Counted from the stretch's first letter, positions 1 through 8,809 are shown. The stretch: 64,000 nt of DNA from JAWVZU01 sp033722075 (GCA_033722075.1 JAWVZU010000002.1:3971-67970); one strand, 5' to 3'. Notes: generated from the letters alone by a model not told the origin. Program-made: numbers and translations.

Positions 1-146
1 CGCCGGACGGGCGGACCTATGCCAACCTGTTCGAGGTGCCGATCGATCTCTACGAGGTCCAGCTGACCCTGACCTGGGGCGATCCGGACCGCCCGCGCGG
101 CGCGGTCTTCCGTACCCTTCGTTCCGTGACGGCCGAACCCCAATGA
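1..146 (+). CDS. gspI: Type II secretion minor pseudopilin GspI (C-terminal end only)
   Basis: The gene starts before the window; reading in frame from base 3, its last 47 codons run to TGA at 144-146. The visible tail contains WGDPDRPRGAVFRTLR and fits the periplasmic globular end of a GspI/XpsI pseudopilin, a component of the tip complex of the T2SS pseudopilus. The stop overlaps the gspJ start as ATGA, the arrangement expected for gspI-gspJ. The N-terminal prepilin signal that would prove the family lies outside the window, so the call rests on the tail and on the gene order. Confidence 0.8.
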   Translation, partial: PDGRTYANLFEVPIDLYEVQLTLTWGDPDRPRGAVFRTLRSVTAEPQ

Positions 147-835
147 CCCGGCAGAGCGGATTCACGCTGGTTGAGATGCTCCTGGCGATGACCCTGGTGG
201 CCCTCATCCTGGGCATGGCCTACAGTGGCCTGCGGACCAGTGCCAAGGCGGTAGAGCGCGGCGATGACCTGCTGGATCGCTCCAACCGGCTGCGCATCGT
301 GCATCAGTTCGTGCGTGCCCAGCTGCGCTCGGTCATGCCGCTGCAGATCCCTCCGGAGAACGATTTCGACGAGGAGATCCTCACCTACTTCGAAGGCGAC
401 GAATCCTCGCTGCATTTTGCCGGGCCCATGCCGGGTTATCTGAGCAACGGCGGGCCCCATGAGCAGCGCCTCTACTTCGACCGGGGCCCGGACGGAAACC
501 TGGAACTCCTGTTCGATCATGCTCCCTTGCTGCGCGACGAGGAGTGGCCGGAGCAGGAAGAGCGGGAACCGGTGGTCCTGCTGAGCGGAATCCGCGAAGG
601 ACATTTCGAGTACCTGGCCCTCGACGAGGAAGGCGAGCCGGATGAGTGGCAGGCCGAGTGGGAGGAACCGACCACCATTCCCCTGATGGTCCGGATTGCC
701 GTGGAGATGGAGCCGTTCACGCGTCAGACCTGGCCCGTGCTCGAGGTGCGGCCGGTACTCGATGCGGCGACCGGCGGTCGCCAGTTGCAGCGCCCGTTCG
801 TACTGCCGGGATCGCGCCGGGAGGGATCCGGGTGA
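143..835 (+). CDS. gspJ: Type II secretion minor pseudopilin GspJ
   Basis: A 230-residue pseudopilin that joins GspI and GspK in the tip complex of the T2SS pseudopilus. The N-terminus MTRQSG|FTLVEMLL is a class III prepilin signal: short basic leader, Gly6-Phe7 cleavage site, Glu at +5 and a hydrophobic helix to about residue 27. It would be processed by a prepilin peptidase such as the PilD encoded at 57294-58151. The rest is an acidic periplasmic domain of the length usual for GspJ. The start overlaps the gspI stop and its stop overlaps the GTG of gspK (GTGA at 832-835), so translation is probably coupled. Confidence 0.93.
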   Translation: MTRQSGFTLVEMLLAMTLVALILGMAYSGLRTSAKAVERGDDLLDRSNRLRIVHQFVRAQLRSVMPLQIPPENDFDEEILTYFEGDESSLHFAGPMPGYLSNGGPHEQRLYFDRGPDGNLELLFDHAPLLRDEEWPEQEEREPVVLLSGIREGHFEYLALDEEGEPDEWQAEWEEPTTIPLMVRIAVEMEPFTRQTWPVLEVRPVLDAATGGRQLQRPFVLPGSRREGSG

Positions 836-1704
836 CCGGGACACGTCAAAAAGGCGTCGCGCTGGTGCTGGTGCTGTGGATGAGCGTTCTCCTGGCCGTG
901 GTGATCGGGAGTTTTGCCATTGCGGCCCGCACCGAGACATTGCAGGCGCGCCAGCTTTTCGACGGACTCAAGGCGGAGTACGCCGCGCAGGCCGGACTGC
1001 ACCGGGCGGTCTACGAGTTGCGTCGCCCGAACATGGAGGACCGCTGGTTCACCGACGGGCGCGCCTACGAGATCCAGTATGACCAGGCCGAGGTGGAGAT
1101 CCGGATCACCGACGAGTCCGGGAAGATCGACATCAACGTGGCCGACGAGGAGTTGCTCGGACGCCTGTTCGATTCAATCGACGTGTCCGAGGATGCGCGT
1201 GACCTGCTGGTCGACGCCATTCTCGATTGGCGCGACCCGGATGACCTGATCCGGATCAACGGGGCCGAAGACGACGACTACCGGTCCGCCGGTTACCCTT
1301 ACGGTGCCAAGGATGCGCCCTTCGATACGATCGGCGAGGTGCAGCAGGTCATGGGGATGGATTACGAGCTCTATCTGGCCATCGAGCCGGCAATCACCGT
1401 ACACTCCGGCCGGCCGGTGCCGGAGCCGGCCTTTGCACCCGTCGAGGTCCTGCGCACGCTGGAGGGCATGGACGAGGCCAGCGCCCTGGATTTCGTGGCG
1501 CAACGGGAACAGAACACGGAATTGGGTGTCCCATTGCCCGTGCTTCCGGATGGTACGACGCCGCTGGCCCGCGGCGGAGGGTACACCTTTACCGTCGTCA
1601 GCACGGCGACCATGCCCAGTGGCGTGACCAATGCCATCGAGGTGACCGTCCGGATGGGTGGCGTCCCCGGTGGGCAGCCATTTCGAATCCTGCGCTGGAA
1701 CTGA
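832..1704 (+). CDS. gspK: Type II secretion minor pseudopilin GspK
   Basis: A 290-residue GspK, the large pseudopilin that caps the T2SS pseudopilus. I chose GTG at 832, which overlaps the gspJ stop, because it gives VTGTRQKG|VALVLVLWMSVLL: a short basic leader, a Gly-Val cleavage site and a hydrophobic helix that lacks Glu at +5, as is usual in GspK. The body contains an acidic helical region with DESGKIDINVADEELL at about residues 95-110, typical of the helix-hairpin part of GspK. A longer frame upstream is only read-through of non-coding sequence inside gspJ. Confidence 0.93.
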   Translation: MTGTRQKGVALVLVLWMSVLLAVVIGSFAIAARTETLQARQLFDGLKAEYAAQAGLHRAVYELRRPNMEDRWFTDGRAYEIQYDQAEVEIRITDESGKIDINVADEELLGRLFDSIDVSEDARDLLVDAILDWRDPDDLIRINGAEDDDYRSAGYPYGAKDAPFDTIGEVQQVMGMDYELYLAIEPAITVHSGRPVPEPAFAPVEVLRTLEGMDEASALDFVAQREQNTELGVPLPVLPDGTTPLARGGGYTFTVVSTATMPSGVTNAIEVTVRMGGVPGGQPFRILRWN

Positions 1705-2816
1705 TGATGTCCAATACGTTGACCCAAGCCCTGGAACGCGCTCGCCGACACCGCATGGTGACCGGCTCGGTCGCCTTTCTGCGCTGGTGGCGTGACGAGC
1801 TGATCGACGGGTTGCCCGAGCTTTGGCGAGCCCGTCTGCGCACGGAAACGGAGCGGTTGTTCGTCGCCTCGGACGGCGACGAGGTCACCGTTCGGGATAA
1901 CGCCGGGGAAATCCTCGGGACTTTCCGCGAGTCCGAGGAGCCGGCGATCAGTGCCCAGGTGGTGCAGGGGATTCTGGGCAATCTCGAGGAGGATCATCCG
2001 GAGATCTACTTTTTGATGGACGAGGCCCGGGTGCTGCAGCGCACCCTGACCCTGCCGGCCGCCGCGGAAGACAACCTCCGCCAGGTCATGCACTACGAGA
2101 TGGATCGGTACACGCCCTTCAAGGCCGATCAGGTCCATTTCGACTGTGAACTGGTGGAGCGTCTTGGGGGTGGTACCCGCCTGCGGGTCAACCTGCTTGT
2201 CGCGCGGCGTGCCGAGGTGGAGGCGGCGGTGCGGTTCTGTCGTGAGCGGAGTCTGGAGCTGCACGGCATCGACGTGATCGGGGCCGACGGCGAGCGACGC
2301 GGGGTGAACCTGCTGCCGCCTGAACTGCGAGCCCACAAGGATCGCCGCCAGCTCAAGTGGAACCTCGCCCTGGCCGGGCTGTTCGTGATCCTGCTCTAGG
2401 GGGTGCTGTGGCAATCGGTCGCTTCCCGCGAGGAGGCGCTGGAGGCCTATCGGATGAAGCTGGACCGGTTGCGGGGCGATGCGGCCGAGGTGGTGGAACT
2501 GCGGGAGGAGCTCGAGGAGTCGGCCGAGGCGGCGCGCTTTCTCGGCGACCAGAAGCGTCGGCGCACGGCGGTGACGGGTCTGCTCGCCGAGCTGACCCGG
2601 CAGCTGCCGGAGAACACCTGGTTGCAGCGGCTGCAGGTGAACGAGGAAACGGTGCAGATCTCCGGGCAGACCCCGGAGACGGCCCAGCTGGTGGCTTTGC
2701 TCGAAAAGTCGGAGTGTCTGAGGTCGCCGAATATCAAAGGTGCAGTGACGCCCGACCCGCAAAGCGGCAAGGAGCGGTTCACCATCGAGGCGATGCTTGT
2801 CGGAGGCCAGTGCTGA
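1704..2816 (+). pseudogene. gspL: gspL (T2SS inner-membrane assembly protein) interrupted by an in-frame TAG
   Basis: GspL/XpsL anchors the GspE ATPase to the inner membrane and binds GspM. The first piece (1704-2399, 231 residues) is the cytoplasmic actin-like domain, with LPAAAEDNLRQVMHYEMDR near residues 110-130, and ends inside the start of the membrane helix (LALAGLFVILL). TAG at 2397-2399 stops it; the same frame continues at once (GVLWQSV) into the periplasmic PilN-like domain up to TGA at 2814-2816. Joined length would be 370 codons plus the TAG, normal for the family. A single base change (for example TGG to TAG) explains it. It may be a true nonsense mutation, a sequencing error, or two pieces with re-initiation at GTG 2403. 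The neighbours look intact. Confidence 0.85.
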
Positions 2817-3421
2817 TGGTCGATATCCTGCCCTCCAAGGAACGCCAGCGCCCGCTGGCCTATCTGCTGCTGCTGGTCGCGCTGATCGTCTTCTATTACG
2901 TGTTCTTCCACCGCTTCATCCTCAGCCATCTGGCGCTGTCCGAGCAGATCGAGCAACTCACCCAGTCCGAGCTTCGTTACCGGGCGGCCATCGCCCAGAA
3001 GCCGGAGCTGCAGGAGCGGCTGGCGGAGCTGCGCCGGGCCCAGACCGAAAGCGATTATTTCCTGGAGCAGGAGAACATCAACCTCGCGTCGTCCGAACTG
3101 ACCACCCGGCTCAAGGAGGTCATCTCCCTGCACGCGGAAAACACCGACGAATGCCAGGTGCTGAGCCAGCAGAACATGCGCAACAATACCGACGAGGAGT
3201 TCCAGCGGGTCAGCATCAAGGTCCGGATGCGCTGTGAGATCGCCGATCTGAGCCGGGTCCTGTTCAACCTGGAGGACGGCACGCCCTATCTCTTCGTCGA
3301 CAACCTGACCGTATTTCGCCAGGTGACCCGGCGGCGGCGCAACCGCGAGCTGGTGCAGGAGAAGATGCTCGATGTGCGCTTCGACCTGTCCGGTTACATC
3401 CGCTCGGAGCCGCAGGCATGA
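2816..3421 (+). CDS. gspM: Type II secretion protein GspM (XpsM type)
   Basis: A 201-residue bitopic protein that partners GspL in the T2SS inner-membrane platform. The ATG at 2816 overlaps the gspL stop (TGATG). Residues 15-34 form one membrane helix, followed by a charged periplasmic helical segment (about 40-90) and a compact C-terminal domain, as in the subtype b GspM of xanthomonads. The stop overlaps the next gene as ATGA. A longer upstream frame that reads through gspL is not real. Function is inferred from position and architecture; sequence conservation in this family is low. Confidence 0.88.
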   Translation: MVDILPSKERQRPLAYLLLLVALIVFYYVFFHRFILSHLALSEQIEQLTQSELRYRAAIAQKPELQERLAELRRAQTESDYFLEQENINLASSELTTRLKEVISLHAENTDECQVLSQQNMRNNTDEEFQRVSIKVRMRCEIADLSRVLFNLEDGTPYLFVDNLTVFRQVTRRRRNRELVQEKMLDVRFDLSGYIRSEPQA

Positions 3422-4149
3422 AGCTCTCCCGACTGGTCGGATTGATCCTTGCCGGCGGATGCGCTCTGCTGGTGCTCGTTGCTTTGCTGCTGGGCGCCGG
3501 CGTGGGAACCGGCATCGAGGCCGACGGGGATCCCTCCGAATTCGAGCGTCCGGTTGCCGACGTGGACCAGAGCGGGGGATTCCGGCTGGAGGAATTCGAC
3601 GAGCGCTACGCGGTCATTGCCGAGGCACCGCTGTTCAACGAGGATCGGCTGCCCAGCAGGGACGAACCGGTGGTCGAGGAGTCCGAGGCACCGGGTTTCG
3701 GCGAGCCCGAGCCGGTTCCGCTGAACGTCGTCGTCAAGGGCATCATCATCACCCCGGAGGTGAAGCTTGCGATCGTCACCGACGAACGCAGCAAGGAAAC
3801 CCAACGCTTGAAAGAAGGGATGCCGCTGGAAGGCGAGATGGGCGGCTGGACCCTGGCCGAGATCGAACCCAGAAAACTGATTTTCGACAGTGCGTCGCAG
3901 GGACGGGCCGAGGTGGACCTGCAAGTCCATACGAAGGCGCTTGCCGGCGGCGCTGCGCCTGCGCGCACCAACGCGCGGACGGCGAACGAGGACGCGTCAC
4001 AGGAACCTGCGGCTGAGAATCAGCAGGGCGCCCAGCCCATGGATGCGGAGGCGCGTGCCGAGGAAATTCGGCGGCGCGTCGCGGAACGGCGGGCTCAGCT
4101 GCGAGCCGAGGCGGAACGTCGGCGACAGGAACAGGCCGACGAGCAGTAG
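3418..4149 (+). CDS. Type II secretion protein XpsN/GspC-like (secretin-binding HR domain)
   Basis: A 243-residue bitopic protein. Residues 8-28 form a membrane helix. APLFNEDRLPS near residues 70-80, then a small beta domain (about 100-165, PLNVVVKGIIITPEVKLAIV), match the homology region (HR) of GspC/XpsN that binds the N0 domain of the secretin and connects the inner and outer membrane complexes. The C-terminus (about 205-243) is a run of Arg, Glu and Ala that should form a charged helix, and there is no PDZ domain. It is translationally coupled to gspM and directly precedes gspD. I leave the symbol empty because N and C names are used inconsistently for this protein. Confidence 0.82.
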   Translation: MKLSRLVGLILAGGCALLVLVALLLGAGVGTGIEADGDPSEFERPVADVDQSGGFRLEEFDERYAVIAEAPLFNEDRLPSRDEPVVEESEAPGFGEPEPVPLNVVVKGIIITPEVKLAIVTDERSKETQRLKEGMPLEGEMGGWTLAEIEPRKLIFDSASQGRAEVDLQVHTKALAGGAAPARTNARTANEDASQEPAAENQQGAQPMDAEARAEEIRRRVAERRAQLRAEAERRRQEQADEQ

Positions 4150-4192
4150 CGTCGCCGGCAGAACAACGAAGAATACGAACCAATAATGAATC

Positions 4193-4198
4193 AAGGAG
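4193..4198 (+). promoter_or_regulatory. Ribosome binding site deciding the TTG start of gspD
   Basis: AAGGAG at 4193-4198 lies seven bases before TTG at 4206. That start gives a complete lipoprotein signal peptide, whereas no ATG or GTG in this frame would preserve it. Confidence 0.7.
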
Positions 4199-4205
4199 TG
4201 CCGTT

Positions 4206-6392
4206 TTGAATTGCAGAACCTCAAAGCTCGCAGCGCTGGCGCTGTTGCTTACGGCCTGCGGGAGCCTACCGGTGAGCGACGACGGCCCCGATCAAGCCAC
4301 GCGGTCCGCTGCCGGGCCAACGGATCCGGCGGCCGCGGAGGTCGGGGCGGCTCAGCCCGAGAGCGACCCGGCGCCGACGACGGCCAGTCCCGAACTTTAC
4401 CCCGGCAGCGGTCGATTCATCGACTCGGATGCGGCCCAGCGGCCTGCGCTGGATGCGGTGGGAGAGGGGGAGATCATCTTCAATTTCGAAGGTGAGGCGC
4501 TCCAGGCCGTGGTCAAGGCGATCCTCGGCGACCTGTTGCAGGAGAACTACGTGATTTCGCCCGGGATCCAGGGCAACGTCACCTTCTCCACGGCCAAGCC
4601 GGTTCCCATGGACCAGGTGCTGCCTATCCTCGAAATGCTCCTGTCCTGGAACAATGCCGCCCTGGTCTATCGTGACGGCCGCTACCATGTCATGCCGATC
4701 CCGCGGGCCGTGCAGGGCCAGCTGCGCCCGGTCATGGGGCCGCTGGCCGATCAGCGTGGCTACGAGGTTCGCGCCTTTCCGCTGGACTTCATTGCGCCTG
4801 CCGAGATGGAAAAGCTGCTGCGGCCCTATGCCCGGGAGAATGCCTTCGTCAGCGTGGACAACGCGCGAGGCCTGCTGATCCTGGCCGGCACCCGGGACGA
4901 GCTCGAGAACTACCGTCAGACCATCGAGATCTTCGACGTCGATTGGCTGGAGGGTATGTCCGTCGGGGTCTATCCGCTGGAGCGGGTGGAGGCCGACACG
5001 GTGGTCGGCGAGCTGGAGGCGGTCTTCGGTGAGGGTTCCGGTACGCCCCTGGCGGGCATGTTCCGCTTCATGGCCATCGAGCGGCTGAATGCAATCATGG
5101 TGATCACGCCGCAGCCGGCCTACCTGGACAAGGCGGTCGAGTGGGTCAAGCGCCTCGATCGGGGCGGCAGCGAGGCAGGAACACGCCTCTATGTTTATGC
5201 CGTGCGCAACGTCAAGGCGACGGACCTGGCCGACACGCTTTCGGACATCTTCAGCGACTCCGGGCGATCGTCCAGCCGTGAGCAACGCCGCGGCTCGCTG
5301 CAGCTGGCTCCCGGCCTGGAAGCCGGCGAGATTTCCTCGATCAACGATCCGCGGCGCCGGCAGCAGCAGGAACAGACCGAGACGGCGGAGCGGCGACCGG
5401 CGACCCGCGAAAGCGGGGGCGGCGGCATCGCTCTGGTCGACGGGGAAGAGGTACGCATCACCGCCGTGGAAGAATCCAACTCACTGCTGATCCGGGCCAC
5501 GCCGGGGCAATACGATGCGGTACTCGGGGCCATCAAGCGCCTGGACATCGTGCCCCTGCAGGTACTGGTGGAGGTCCAGGTGCTCGAGGTCACGCTGAAC
5601 GAAAACCTGAGATACGGCGTACAGTGGTTCTTCGAGAGTGCACTCAATGACTTCAGCTTTCCGGGCAGCGGATCCGGCAGCGGCGGCAAGGGCGTGTTCG
5701 ACAGCGGCGGCTCGATCAGCGGTGATCGCTATGCCACCGTTTCCGGGGGCGGCGGGCTGAACTATGCGATCCAGGGTGGCGACGCCGCAGCGATCGTTTC
5801 CGCGCTGGAATCGGTGACGGATGTGCGGACGATCTCCGCGCCTTCCATGATGGTGTTGAACAACCGCGAAGCGAACATCAATGTCGGCACCCAGATCCCG
5901 GTCAATTCCCCGATCTTCAATCTGGGCACCGGGACTGATGTCGGGCGCACCCAGGTGCAGTTCCGGGATACCGGCGTCACGCTCAACGTGGTCCCCCGGG
6001 TCAATCCCGGTGGGATGGTGTTCATGGAAGTGCAGCAGGAAGTCAGTGCGCCGATCGGGTCGGCCGATGCTCAGGGCAACGTGTCGCTTCGCCAGCGGCG
6101 GATCGACACGGAAGTGGCCGTCCAGAGTGACGAAACGGTGGTCCTCGGCGGCCTGATCCAGGCCGACTTCGAAGAAGACCGGAGCGGGCTGCCCTGGTTA
6201 TCCCGGATGCCGTTGGTCGGCGGTCTGTTCGGAAACCAGGGACGAGACATCACGCGCACCGAGCTGATTGTGCTGATCACCCCGAAGGTGGTCGCCAGCA
6301 TCGAGGAAGCTCGCGCCGTCAGCCGCGAATATCGTGAGCGGATGCGCACGCTGAAGCCCCTGGACTCGGAAAAAGTGGAAATCAATAACTAG
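4206..6392 (+). CDS. gspD: Type II secretion outer-membrane secretin GspD (lipoprotein form)
   Basis: A 728-residue secretin forming the outer-membrane pore of the T2SS. The TTG start gives a lipoprotein signal ending in LLTAC (Cys18), as in Xanthomonas XpsD, so the secretin may reach the outer membrane without a separate pilotin. N0 lies at about 90-165, N1-N2 at about 185-325, and N3 is split by a long Ser/Arg/Gln-rich loop (about 355-410). The secretin core (about 470-700) includes VPRVNPGG, DTEVAVQSDETVVLGGLI and the C-terminal TELIVLITPKVV. A Gly-rich loop (PGSGSGSGG) lies near residue 485. This is the last recognisable gsp gene of the operon. Confidence 0.95.
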   Translation: MNCRTSKLAALALLLTACGSLPVSDDGPDQATRSAAGPTDPAAAEVGAAQPESDPAPTTASPELYPGSGRFIDSDAAQRPALDAVGEGEIIFNFEGEALQAVVKAILGDLLQENYVISPGIQGNVTFSTAKPVPMDQVLPILEMLLSWNNAALVYRDGRYHVMPIPRAVQGQLRPVMGPLADQRGYEVRAFPLDFIAPAEMEKLLRPYARENAFVSVDNARGLLILAGTRDELENYRQTIEIFDVDWLEGMSVGVYPLERVEADTVVGELEAVFGEGSGTPLAGMFRFMAIERLNAIMVITPQPAYLDKAVEWVKRLDRGGSEAGTRLYVYAVRNVKATDLADTLSDIFSDSGRSSSREQRRGSLQLAPGLEAGEISSINDPRRRQQQEQTETAERRPATRESGGGGIALVDGEEVRITAVEESNSLLIRATPGQYDAVLGAIKRLDIVPLQVLVEVQVLEVTLNENLRYGVQWFFESALNDFSFPGSGSGSGGKGVFDSGGSISGDRYATVSGGGGLNYAIQGGDAAAIVSALESVTDVRTISAPSMMVLNNREANINVGTQIPVNSPIFNLGTGTDVGRTQVQFRDTGVTLNVVPRVNPGGMVFMEVQQEVSAPIGSADAQGNVSLRQRRIDTEVAVQSDETVVLGGLIQADFEEDRSGLPWLSRMPLVGGLFGNQGRDITRTELIVLITPKVVASIEEARAVSREYRERMRTLKPLDSEKVEINN

Positions 6393-6407
6393 AACGGAGC
6401 GTACGGA

Positions 6408-6821
6408 ATGATGAGAGTGGTGTTGATTGCGCTGGCCGCGGCCATGCTGGCGGCGTGTGCCGGTCTGGGTCGACCGGTCAGCCTCGAGGAGCGGGCCCAG
6501 GCGCGCTGGGACGCGGTGATCAGCGGCGACTGGGAGCGTGCCTATGCGTACCTGTCCCCGGGAGCCAGGACCGCCATGTCGGAGAGCGCGTTCCGGGAGC
6601 TGATGACCAACCGCACGATCAACTGGACCGGCGCCGAGGTGGTGGAAATCGGAATGTGCGATACGGCGGTCGGCAGCTGCGACGTGATTGTCAACGTCGG
6701 TTACCGGGTTTCCCGCGGCGTGCCGGGCCTGCGCAAGCCCATAGAACTCACCAAAGGAGTGACCGAAAGCTGGATCGAGGTAGACGGGGCTTGGTATTTC
6801 GTTCCCGATCGTCTACGATAA
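6408..6821 (+). CDS. Small lipoprotein downstream of gspD, function unknown
   Basis: A 137-residue protein with a lipoprotein signal ending in MLAAC (Cys17). The mature part (about 25-137) begins with an ERAQARWDAVISGDWERAYAYL helix pair and continues into strands around TESWIEVDGAWYFVPD, which suggests an NTF2-like/SnoaL-type cone fold. Only 15 bases separate it from gspD, so it is probably co-transcribed with the T2SS genes. I do not recognise the family. A role in secretin assembly is possible from position alone; there is no sequence evidence for it. Confidence 0.75.
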   Translation: MMRVVLIALAAAMLAACAGLGRPVSLEERAQARWDAVISGDWERAYAYLSPGARTAMSESAFRELMTNRTINWTGAEVVEIGMCDTAVGSCDVIVNVGYRVSRGVPGLRKPIELTKGVTESWIEVDGAWYFVPDRLR

Positions 6822-6853
6822 CGGCACAAAAAGAGATCCAAGGGGGTCGGCGG

Positions 6854-6876
6854 AAGCCCTTTCCCAACGGCTTTTT
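6854..6876 (+). terminator. Possible weak rho-independent terminator after the T2SS operon
   Basis: AAGCC (6854-6858) and GGCTT (6869-6873) can pair, with five T at 6872-6876. The stem is only five pairs and the loop ten bases, so this is a weak candidate. Confidence 0.3.
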
Positions 6877-6894
6877 CGCCAATCGTGTAAATCA

Positions 6895-6923
6895 TTGCGT
6901 TGTGGATTTCGTTTTTGTACCAT
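6895..6923 (+). promoter_or_regulatory. Candidate sigma-70 promoter of the secreted-protein gene at 7027
   Basis: TTGCGT (6895-6900) and TACCAT (6918-6923) are 17 bases apart, in the only AT-rich stretch of the 205-base gap. They would leave a leader of about 100 bases before the ATG at 7027, which has a good AGGAG (7015-7019). Confidence 0.4.
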
Positions 6924-7026
6924 GTGGTCGCTCTTTTGTAGCGGAAAGCACTGGCTTAGGCGGGAAATAAGCGACTAAACGTGATTTCTGCCCGAGTGGC
7001 CCTGTGAATGTGTTAGGAGTGTTGTA

Positions 7027-8604
7027 ATGAAGAGAAAAACCTTAACGACTGCTGTGCTCGCTGGCATCGGTGGTGTGGCGGGTATCGCCAACATCTCCGG
7101 CGCCGTGAACCTGAACCCGGATGGTCTGGGCCAGGTTCTTATCTATCCTTTCTATACGGTTAATGGTGGCAACGACACGCTTGTGTCGGTTGTGAACACC
7201 ACTGCTGAAGTCAAGGCCGTCAAGGTCCGCTTCCTCGAGAGCAAGAACTCTCGCGAAGTGCTCGACTTCAACTTGTATCTGTCGCCGTTTGACGTCTGGG
7301 TCGGTGCCGCAACTTCTACCGGTGATACCGGTGCTGCGGTTCTGGTCGTGCCCGATGGCGAAGACAGCTGCACGGTTCCGGCCATCACCGGTCCGGTTCC
7401 GTTCACCAACCTGCTGCTGACCGAGCGGAATGCAGCCGGCTCCGCTTTCATCGACAACAGCATCGAGCGTACCCGTGAGGGCTACATCGAGATGATCGAG
7501 ATGGGCGTGGTCGAGGAAACCGCTGACGCCGTCAAGACGGGTCTGGAAGCGGCTGCTATCCACACCCCGCGCGGTACTGTTCCGGCTAACTGTGGCGCTC
7601 TTGTTGCCGCATGGTCCACCGGCGGTATCTGGCTGCAGGACGAAGACACCGACGTACTGGCGCCGACCGGCGGCCTGTTCGGTGGTGGTTCCGTGATCAA
7701 CGTATTCGGCGGCTACCAGGCCTCCTATACGGCTGACGCGATCGAGGGTTTCTACAACCCGATCAATGGTGACGCTTCCGTAACCGCTGCGGTTCGGAAC
7801 ACCCTTCACAGCCAGCCGGGTGACACCAACCCGACGCTGCTGCAGACGGACACCACCAACCTGACCGGCGATCCGTCGGTTGACCGTAGCTTCGTGTTCG
7901 ATCGTGACCGCGTCGTGACCTCTGACTGGTCGCGTGCGGGCGTTCCGGATGCAGTCAGCGCGACCTTCATGCGCGACTTCATCTACAACGAGTACGCAAT
8001 CGAAACGGTTCTGTTGGGTGCGACCGAGTGGGTTGCCACCTTCCCGACCAAGCGTTTCTACGTTGACCCGGCAATTGCTGGCACCACGGCTATCAACCCC
8101 TTCACCAACCAGTTTGGTGTGGTTGACGGCATCGGCGCCTGCGAATTCGTCGCTCTGGACTTCTTCGATCGCGAAGAAGACACCACCTTCGTTGTTGACG
8201 AGCCTGTGTTCTCGCCGGCTCCGGTCACCCTGCCGAACGTTCCGTTCCTGTGCTTCGAAGCCCAGGTCATTTCGTTCGGTGAGCCGGGTACCGGCTTCTT
8301 CGGCACCTCACCGTCGACTGTTCTGGGTTCCCCGAACTCGCAGAACATCCCGGTCGAGACCGAAGGCTTCGAGTCCGGTTGGGCTCAGATCGGCTTCGCG
8401 CCGGCTGACGTCGCACAAGGTCTCGGTGTGCGTCACACCATGACCTCGGACGACGGTGACGTCTACAACGGTCTGCCGGTTACCGGTTTCTCGGTTCAGG
8501 TGGTCCGTAATGGCACCATCACCGACGACGCTGGCAACAACGTGCTGTCCAACTACGCTGGCCTGTTCAATCACCGGTCCAGCCGGGACATCATCGGCAG
8601 CTAA
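7027..8604 (+). CDS. Secreted protein of unknown function, probably highly expressed
   Basis: A 525-residue protein. MKRKTLTTAVLAGIGGVAGIANISGA looks like a Sec signal peptide (basic start, hydrophobic core, small residues before the likely cut near 25). The mature part is rich in Thr, Val, Asn, Asp and Gly, predicted mainly beta, with no further membrane helix and no catalytic motif I can name. It opens with LNPDGLGQVLIYPFYTVNGG, followed by strands with many aromatic and Thr residues. Codons such as GGT, GCT, GTT and CGT are visibly more frequent than in the neighbours, which suggests strong expression. The gene has a strong AGGAG and its own terminator. It stands alone between the T2SS operon and the next operon, so it could be a T2SS substrate or a surface layer component; both are guesses. 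Confidence 0.85.
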   Translation: MKRKTLTTAVLAGIGGVAGIANISGAVNLNPDGLGQVLIYPFYTVNGGNDTLVSVVNTTAEVKAVKVRFLESKNSREVLDFNLYLSPFDVWVGAATSTGDTGAAVLVVPDGEDSCTVPAITGPVPFTNLLLTERNAAGSAFIDNSIERTREGYIEMIEMGVVEETADAVKTGLEAAAIHTPRGTVPANCGALVAAWSTGGIWLQDEDTDVLAPTGGLFGGGSVINVFGGYQASYTADAIEGFYNPINGDASVTAAVRNTLHSQPGDTNPTLLQTDTTNLTGDPSVDRSFVFDRDRVVTSDWSRAGVPDAVSATFMRDFIYNEYAIETVLLGATEWVATFPTKRFYVDPAIAGTTAINPFTNQFGVVDGIGACEFVALDFFDREEDTTFVVDEPVFSPAPVTLPNVPFLCFEAQVISFGEPGTGFFGTSPSTVLGSPNSQNIPVETEGFESGWAQIGFAPADVAQGLGVRHTMTSDDGDVYNGLPVTGFSVQVVRNGTITDDAGNNVLSNYAGLFNHRSSRDIIGS

Positions 8605-8631
8605 CAGCCGAGTCAACAGCTCTAGCTGTGG

Positions 8632-8658
8632 AAAGGGGCGCTCTGCGCCCCTTTTCTT
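8632..8658 (+). terminator. Rho-independent terminator after the secreted-protein gene
   Basis: A perfect ten-pair stem AAAGGGGCGC (8632-8641) with GCGCCCCTTT (8645-8654), loop TCT, running into a T-rich tail to 8658. It lies 27 bases after the stop at 8604 and is the clearest terminator in the window. Confidence 0.9.
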
Positions 8659-8809
8659 ATTGGGGAAGCGGAACCTTTTCCCTATGATGGAATCGAAGCT
8701 GGCGCGGGTTGGTGGCAGGAATCTTCCGGGAGCCGACCCTAAATTAATTCTTAACACGTGAACTGCCAGCCTGATTTAGAATTGTTGCTCTCCAGATTCG
8801 GAGTGGACG

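Noticed and set aside
50..940. Minus-strand open frame of 296 codons across gspI/gspJ
   Set aside because: It is the antisense shadow of gspJ and gspK in GC-rich DNA, with no recognisable domain.
1371..2762. Minus-strand open frame of 463 codons over gspK and gspL
   Set aside because: Antisense to conserved T2SS coding sequence; low-complexity Gln/His/Gly composition typical of shadow frames.
8751..8782. TTAACA and TAGAAT as a promoter for the operon at 8810
   Set aside because: The spacing is 20 bases, too long for a normal sigma-70 promoter; only the -10 like element is plausible.
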